Source of the DNA: Calamus simplicifolius
Taxonomy: Eukaryota; Streptophyta; Magnoliopsida; Arecales; Arecaceae
Reading direction: 5' to 3'
DNA: 64,000 nucleotides
Assembly (NCBI GenBank): GCA_900491605.1
Contig: UESW01004627.1
Location: 391,114-455,113 of the forward strand
Part shown: positions 59,196 to 64,000 of the stretch, piece after piece
How the letters are laid out: each line of letters starts with the position of its first letter
Position numbering within the stretch: the first letter of the stretch is position 1
Position numbers and translations under genes: made by a program
The notes under the pieces: model-generated
What the model was told of the DNA's origin: nothing
What the model saw: only the letters and a program-made list of their open reading frames with translations
Databases searched by the model: none

Positions 59196-62034
59196 ATGGC
59201 GAGTCCCAGCAACATGATTTCAGAGATTACTCCCGGAGATCTGGGAAAATATGCCAGAGGTATGGCATTCCCTCGGACATCGTCCTGCGGTTGCCGGAGC
59301 CCAAGCACAGGGTCTCGCAAGAGCTGGAGGGTGGGATCTTTTTTTACGAAGATAGCCTGAAGGCAAGCCTCCGGTTTCCTCTTCATCCCTTAGTAAAAGC
59401 GATCATGAGATTCTACAACATTTGCCCAACAATGGTGGCGCCCAACAGTTGGCGGAGTATCATCGGGTTTATCTCGATGTGCAAAAGGGTTCAGGTAACA
59501 GCGACCATGCCCTTGTTCCGTGTTTGTCATCAACTGATGTCCGGAGAGGCTCGGAGTGGTCCTATGTCGGACCTCGGAAGTCATTCAGGGTGATCATGGA
59601 TAAACCGTCGTCCATAAAGGAATGGAAGGTTCGATTCTTCATCGCCGAAGGGAACATTGGTTCCGGCTTCCCGCGAGGATGGGGAAATCCTGTTAGAGAT
59701 GTAGAGGTGCATCCGGCCTTGTCCGAACAGGAGAGGGAGGACCTAGGGGTCCTTCTTGCTAGTCGAATGCTATCGGCCAGTGTCTTACTATCGGAGGAAG
59801 CCCTTTTCGCTGCCGGGCTTAGCCCCATTGATCCGCAATGTAAGTCTCTTTCTTTCTCCCCTTCATTGATTTCATTTAAGCGAGTATACCTCGATCTGAT
59901 TGTTCGTTTACTCCGCTTGCAGCCAAGAAATCTACGCTGGGGGGTCGCATAAGGAAAGAGTTGGGTAAGCGTCCGAGAGAGGTCAATAGGGTCGAAAGAC
60001 GCAAGCCTAAGAAGAATGTTCGTCTTTCTGGAGAGCACTCGCCGGAGATATCGGCCAGAAAAGAGGGCATGGGAGTGCCAGCAGTGAGAGAGGGGTTCTC
60101 TCCGTTGAGGGAAAAAGCAATAGCCGCGATGGAGGAGCGGAGATCGGAGGAGGACTCAGAAAGGGTTGCTGAGATCCCTCGTCCTCTGGTGGTGGAGATA
60201 GTGGATAGCCCGGAGGAGGCTCCGTTGGAAGTTCAGGGTGAGCCTGTCATCGAAGAGTCTTCCTTGGATGGGTTAGAGGGCGATGACGTTGGGCTACTGA
60301 CAATGGATGTTCGGAGGAGTCTCATGCCGGAGAACTTCCTCTTGAGGGGGCTAGAGGTGCTGGTGAACAAGTTGAGGCTTCGGTGGAGTCCGCGGGGGAG
60401 GAGCAGGCGCCGACGATTGAAGAGGGGCCTTTGGGTGAAGAAGGAGGACAGGACAATGACCCTCCAGCTGAAGTTTCCCCTGTCGAAGCCTCGGGAAGAT
60501 TGAGGCCGGGGCTGGCCGAGGTATCTGATGAATTGCAGGCCAGGCTTTTGCTGGAGGAGGCCAGGAGATTGAAGGCTTCTCAGTCTGAGATTGTTCGGGC
60601 TGGCTCCTCGGATGGGCTGCCTGGTGGTCCGGGCTCGGCTATCGAGGAGGCATTTTCTGCTTTGATGAAGTCAGCATTGTATCCGAGCGTTGGTCCCTCG
60701 ACGAACGAGTTCGCGGACCTGGATCTTATCGATGCCGCTTTTGGTCAGCGGAACATGGCGAAGGATGTCCATCTTCTCCCCGATATCGACAATCCCACCC
60801 TCATGGGGTTAGCTAGGTCTTACACCTCCCGGATGAGTTGCTATTCCGGAGTACCGGGTGTTTTCTGGCGACTTCGATCGCGCTTTCTTATTTGAGTTTT
60901 GTTTTGCAAAGTGCTCTGATCAATAGGGCTCTGTGCTGGCGTTTGAGCCTGGCAACAGGGCCAGCGTTCAGGCTAAGAGAGTCAGTGCCGAGCTCCGACT
61001 GCGAGCAGAGGCGTCTGACAAGTTTGAGCGACTCATGGACACCGCTAACAAGAACTTGTCGATGGCGAGGGGGTTGTACCGGGCCGCCCTTGATGACGTA
61101 TCCAAATTAAAGCTTGAAGTTGAGGAGCTACACGGGCTCAGGGTGAGGTATGACGAGGTATGCTCGGAATTATCACAGGCCAGATCCAAGCATACTGAGG
61201 AAATGGAAACTGCTAAGAAGTAGTTTGATGAAAGTCGAGACAGGCTGAGGAGAGAAGCTGCTGAGGAGAGGAGTCGCACGATAGAATGCTTGGCGAGTCA
61301 GAAGAGAAGATCCGGCAGCTGCAGCATTGCATTATCGCTAAGGACAATAGGATCAAGTGGCATTAGGAGAGGATGTCCAAACTCGACAATGAGCTCTCCC
61401 AGTCCAGGGAAGAAGTTAACAGTAGGCAATCGAGGATTAACGACCTCAAGGACTGAATAGAGCAGGTTAAAGCCGACAAGTTAAGGGCCTTCGGCAAGGT
61501 CGAAGAATTGACCAAGAGATTATCTCGGCGAGAGGAGGAGGTATAGCCCAGTCTTTTTAATTTTCTCCGTCGGCTCACTGTTGCATTGACTAACTCCACG
61601 TTGGCAGATGGAGAAGGCAGGCTCGAGGGTCGAGGTCAATTAGAAAGCCTACAAGAAGAACTAGTGTCGAGCCATCGGAGGAGCTCGAGCTCGAAAGGCA
61701 GGTTACTGAGGCTGAAGAGCAAGTCACCTCGCTTCAGGGTCAAGTCGCTGAGGTTGAGAGGCATCTCGCCATACTTCGGGGCGAACAAGATGCAACCTGT
61801 GCCGAGGCTTTCCAGCTCGGTGAGGAGGAGACCCAAACTAAAATATCCCGGGAGCATCCGGAGTGGGACCTCTCTTTTCTGGATGTCGAACCCTCCGAGG
61901 CCTACACCCCAGGGGCTGAAGAAACCGAGTACGAAGATGTCTCAGACGTCGATCTGGACGCTATCTTGGGTTCAAGTGAGGCTGCAGCTTCCGAGGGACA
62001 CTTCAAGCCTACCGCGAAGGAACGACGACTTTAG
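59196..62034 (+). pseudogene. Antisense-strand gene of Tat element B (Transposase_28 family), frameshifted
   Basis: It starts MASPSNMISEITPGDLGKY at 59196. After a one-base frame change it reads RYGIPSDIVLRLPEPKHRV, GGIFFYEDSLKASLRFPLHP, MRFYNICPTMVAPNSWRSI and GFISMCKRVQVTATMPLFRV. After another frame change near 59535 come SYVGPRKSFRVIMDKPSSIK and EWKVRFFIAEGNIG, to SPIDPQ. An intron at 59840-59923 (gtaagt..ttgcag) is followed by basic KRPREVNRVERRKPKKNVRL, an acidic region, then a coiled-coil part (60933-61223: RLRAEASDKFERLMDTANKN, then DDVSKLKLEVEELHGLRVRY). The likely C-terminus, EDVSDVDLDAILGSSEAAAS with TAKERRL-stop, is at 62034. This is the PF04195-type 'putative gypsy type transposon' protein; its function is not established to my knowledge. 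Stops in the coiled coil show decay. Confidence 0.75.
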
Positions 62035-62625
62035 AAGTGGGCGAAACAAGCCGAGCCTCTCCGAGTGTTGTTGAGGACACTGTTGGAACTGATCCAGCTC
62101 CTGATCCTTGAGGACCATTTGTGTGCTTTTGTTTTTCAGACATGTAATTTGGTTAAAATTTTCAATGGATGTGTCTTTTGTCTCCATATGCTTAATCGCC
62201 TCTTTTGGCTGATCTTTTATCCCAAGTTTTCTTCTGGCTGCGAACGAATTATGACTCATTCACTATCTTGGGCCGGTTTGGCCCGGACTAAGCAAATATT
62301 TTGGTCGAGGCCGAGGTATAAAATGGTTCGGCAGCGGTGTAGGATGGCTCGACCTGACATGGCCAAAATTACCGCAATATCCTGGTCAAGTTCGTGGTCG
62401 GGTAATTCGACCTGTCCAAGACGAGGAAGCGGGTGCGCTTTTGGAGGGAGTTTGACCCTGGGAAAAAGGGGGGCGCATCCCGAGCGCTGTGGTGTCGTTA
62501 ATAAATCCCTTCGGAGAGGGGGCAGGACTCTTCGCTTCCCACGGGCACTGATTGAGATGACGCGTGGCGGATTTCCAAGAATTGGAATCAATGGCCTGGG
62601 CGACCGGAATGCTCGCCAGAAGCAG
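62035..62625 (+). other. 3' flank of the antisense gene, no gene called
   Basis: A T-rich probable 3' UTR (62100-62250) is followed by GC-richer sequence with tcgaccgaggccgaggtata-like phrases related in style to the LTR satellite. Overlapping ORFs on both strands show no family motif. Confidence 0.4.
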
Positions 62626-62633
62626 TTTAAATA
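62626..62633 (+). promoter_or_regulatory. TATA-like box before the small coiled-coil ORF
   Basis: TTTAAATA lies 77 bp upstream of the ATG at 62710, with a pyrimidine-rich leader (cttctctttcgatcttctg) between them. Confidence 0.5.
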
Positions 62634-62709
62634 CTGGTGGGGGGTACGCCATTGTTAAACATCTTCTCTTTCGATCTTCTGTTGGCCTATCCAAGCTTGC
62701 GACAGCAGG

Positions 62710-63030
62710 ATGGCTTCCGGAGGTGAAGGGAGGTCTACTGGAACCCCAAGTAGTGGCATTGGCGGCAGTGGGGGGCTCCACTGGGGCCGTACCATGATAA
62801 CTATCGATGGGGAGGTCTTGGCCTCACTATTCGTAGATCGCGAGCAAATCCGGAGGATGGCCGAGCGATATCTGGCCGTTTCCACCAGGGAGATTGAGCT
62901 CCTCCGCGAAGCCAATAGCCGGCTAGAGAGGCAGGTGGCGTCCCTTCAGCAACAGGTGGTGTGCCGGCTCTGCGGCGGGGGGAGAGCTCAATGGCGTCCA
63001 GAGGGAGTGAAAAGCCCCTGTGAGGGCTAA
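62710..63030 (+). CDS. Small coiled-coil ORF on the antisense strand of Tat element B
   Basis: An intact 106-codon frame starts ATGGCTTCCGGAGG, in good context after a TATA-like box and a CT-rich leader. The N-terminal 28 residues are Gly/Ser-rich (MASGGEGRSTGTPSSGIGGS). From about residue 32 a regular helix is predicted by eye: ITIDGEVLASLFVDREQIRR, then REIELLREANSRLERQVASL with leucine/valine heptad spacing. The end is a short Cys/Arg-rich tail. Compact size and an N-terminal leader of MASGGE type give the look of a real small protein and not of a repeat artefact. I do not recognise the family and assign no function. It could be a separate gene of the element, an unrecognised exon, or chance. 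Confidence 0.45.
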   Translation: MASGGEGRSTGTPSSGIGGSGGLHWGRTMITIDGEVLASLFVDREQIRRMAERYLAVSTREIELLREANSRLERQVASLQQQVVCRLCGGGRAQWRPEGVKSPCEG

Positions 63031-63857
63031 TGTATCTTTCTTTTTGTTTTCCCCTTTTATGAAAGAAGAATTTCTGCAACTTCCGCGTTTGCTGTCATCT
63101 TTGAAATGCTTGTTTTCATCGCGTGAGTCTTATAAACGAAACACCCTCTTGGGGGAATCCTTGGCGATCTCGGCAAGACTCGAGATATAGTTTCATGCTT
63201 TGGCCAAGGCAAAGGGAACTTCACAAGTTCCAGCCAGGGTGCAACGTACCGCACGGTTTGGCCGAAGTATAAAGAGTGCTTCGTTATCGTGAGGCGTCGG
63301 CAGCTATCTCAGTCCGGATCGAAGCAAAAGATAACGTTCAATCATGCTGTACTGAAGAGATACTTCGGTTTATTCCGATGTATAGAGGCAGTTTTGGCCT
63401 TAAGCGGGAGCATAGGGCAATGTCTCGGTTTATGCCGAGACATAACGGGCAGTTGGGCCGAAGCGAGGGATATCGAGGTGCCTTTATTGAGGAGTACTTG
63501 GCTTTGCGCCTTTTTATTATTCTGCCAGCGTCTTGTCTTTTCCAAGCCGAGCTGACCTTCTTTTTGCCGAAATGGATAATACGGCCCTGTAACCTGCAAA
63601 AGGTTGCCTCGGTATTTTTCGGGGTCATTTATCCCGTCGATCTTTTCCAAGGTACGACATAAACGCTGACTTGCCATTGGAGGGCATCGTTTTCACTGGG
63701 CGATTTCCCAGGCCTACCCGTATCTCAAGGATCAGCGGGTGATCCCCTGCATTTAAGGCTCTCGATTCGAGATCAGGGGAAAATCTTTTGGCGTGCGTCA
63801 TAGCTCGGGCGATGCGTTTGGCACGCATTGAAGAGCGCTCTTTTCATCTTCGGAGGC
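63031..63857. other. Internal region of Tat element B, nothing coding recognised
   Basis: Between 63250 and 63660 there are loosely repeated inverted phrases (tctcggtttatgccgagacat, cttcggtttattccgatgt), resembling the LTR satellite in style. Overlapping short ORFs are not called. Confidence 0.4.
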
Positions 63858-63937
63858 CACGTGGCCGTGTGGGTAGGGCATTTTGAATTTCGGGCTTTCT
63901 GCTTTAATAGCTGCTCCCGATCCGTTTGCCTATAAAA
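63858..63937 (+). promoter_or_regulatory. Promoter-like sequence: G-box and TATA box
   Basis: A G-box core CACGTG at 63858-63863 is followed 68 bp later by TATAAAA (63931-63937) in GC-rich surroundings, then by a leader-like cttccaaggttttcttctccgtgag. This would drive rightward transcription out of the window, on the strand opposite the element's own genes. Confidence 0.45.
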
Positions 63938-64000
63938 CGGAGGAGAGGGCCGTTTTAGGCCATCTTCCAAGGTTTTCTTCTCCGTGAGTTGTGAGAGTTT

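Larger units (their letters stand above)
57668..64000 (-). mobile_element. Tat-lineage Ty3/Gypsy element B, 3' part, continuing beyond the window
   Basis: Read on the minus strand, the element runs from beyond 64000 to 57668. Visible are the 3' LTR (57668-58796), the polypurine tract next to it, and about 5.2 kb of internal 3' region with genes on the opposite (plus) strand. It has the same layout as the 3' half of Tat element A, whose antisense gene is related. Pol, gag and the 5' LTR would lie to the right of the window. Its 3' LTR ends about 1.4 kb upstream of the E2 TATA box. Confidence 0.8.

Noticed and set aside
59840..59923. Frame disruption in the antisense gene of Tat element B
   Set aside because: Borders gtaagt and ttgcag and the pyrimidine-rich end show a regular intron and not a mutation.
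1..64000. CRISPR arrays, operons, or other prokaryotic systems
   Set aside because: Tandem repeats here have no spacer pattern, and the genes are spliced and eukaryotic.

Overview
The window reads as nuclear DNA of a flowering plant: spliced genes with GT..AG introns, a RAD6-type ubiquitin-conjugating enzyme and an LRR receptor-like kinase of plant type, surrounded by plant L1-type and RTE-type LINEs, Tat-lineage Ty3/Gypsy elements and hAT-type MITEs. The gene style and repeat mix suggest a large monocot genome (a palm would fit), but that is inference and not proven by any one feature.

Layout. 1-3126: AT-rich sequence with local duplications. 3127-4926 (+): last five exons of a plant gene I do not recognise, with a basic, Ser-Pro-rich product. 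5640-7010 (-): decayed RTE-type LINE. 7130-9435: probable hAT-type MITE debris. 10028-18919 (+): an L1-type LINE (LINE A) with target-site duplications, itself interrupted by a 334-bp hAT MITE (12610-12943) and a 2.5-kb LTR element with two unrelated ends (15867-18394). 22510-30355: an old tandem duplication whose first copy holds an 826-bp hAT element (22783-23608) and whose second copy holds a second LINE of the same family on the opposite strand (LINE B, 23931-29918, -). 31154-35831 (+): an LRR receptor-like pseudokinase in seven coding exons. 36705-54966 (-): a 152-residue RAD6/UBC2-type E2 in five coding exons plus a 5' leader exon near 56.1-56.3 kb. Its third coding intron is 14.2 kb long and holds a 5'-deleted Tat element (41035-49007) and two copies of another MITE. 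57668-64000: the 3' part of a second Tat element on the minus strand, running off the right edge.

The two intact host genes are convergent, with stop codons 874 bp apart. The LRR gene keeps a conserved receptor-kinase architecture but lacks the VAIK lysine, the HRD motif and the DFG motif, so it should signal without phosphotransfer. The E2 retains its active-site cysteine and all splice junctions keep phase, so it looks functional despite the retrotransposon in its intron.

The most notable material is in the mobile elements. Both Tat elements carry an extra gene in their 3' region, on the strand opposite to pol, of the type catalogued as 'putative gypsy-type transposon' (Transposase_28). 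The second element adds a small coiled-coil ORF (62710-63030) and further TATA/G-box promoter-like sites on that same strand. The LTR element in LINE A has a 2.1-kb left LTR, a Met-type primer-binding site and a 186-bp unrelated right LTR, with a perfect 5-bp target duplication around the whole, which points to a template-switch chimera. All assignments come from reading the sequence; no database search was run.
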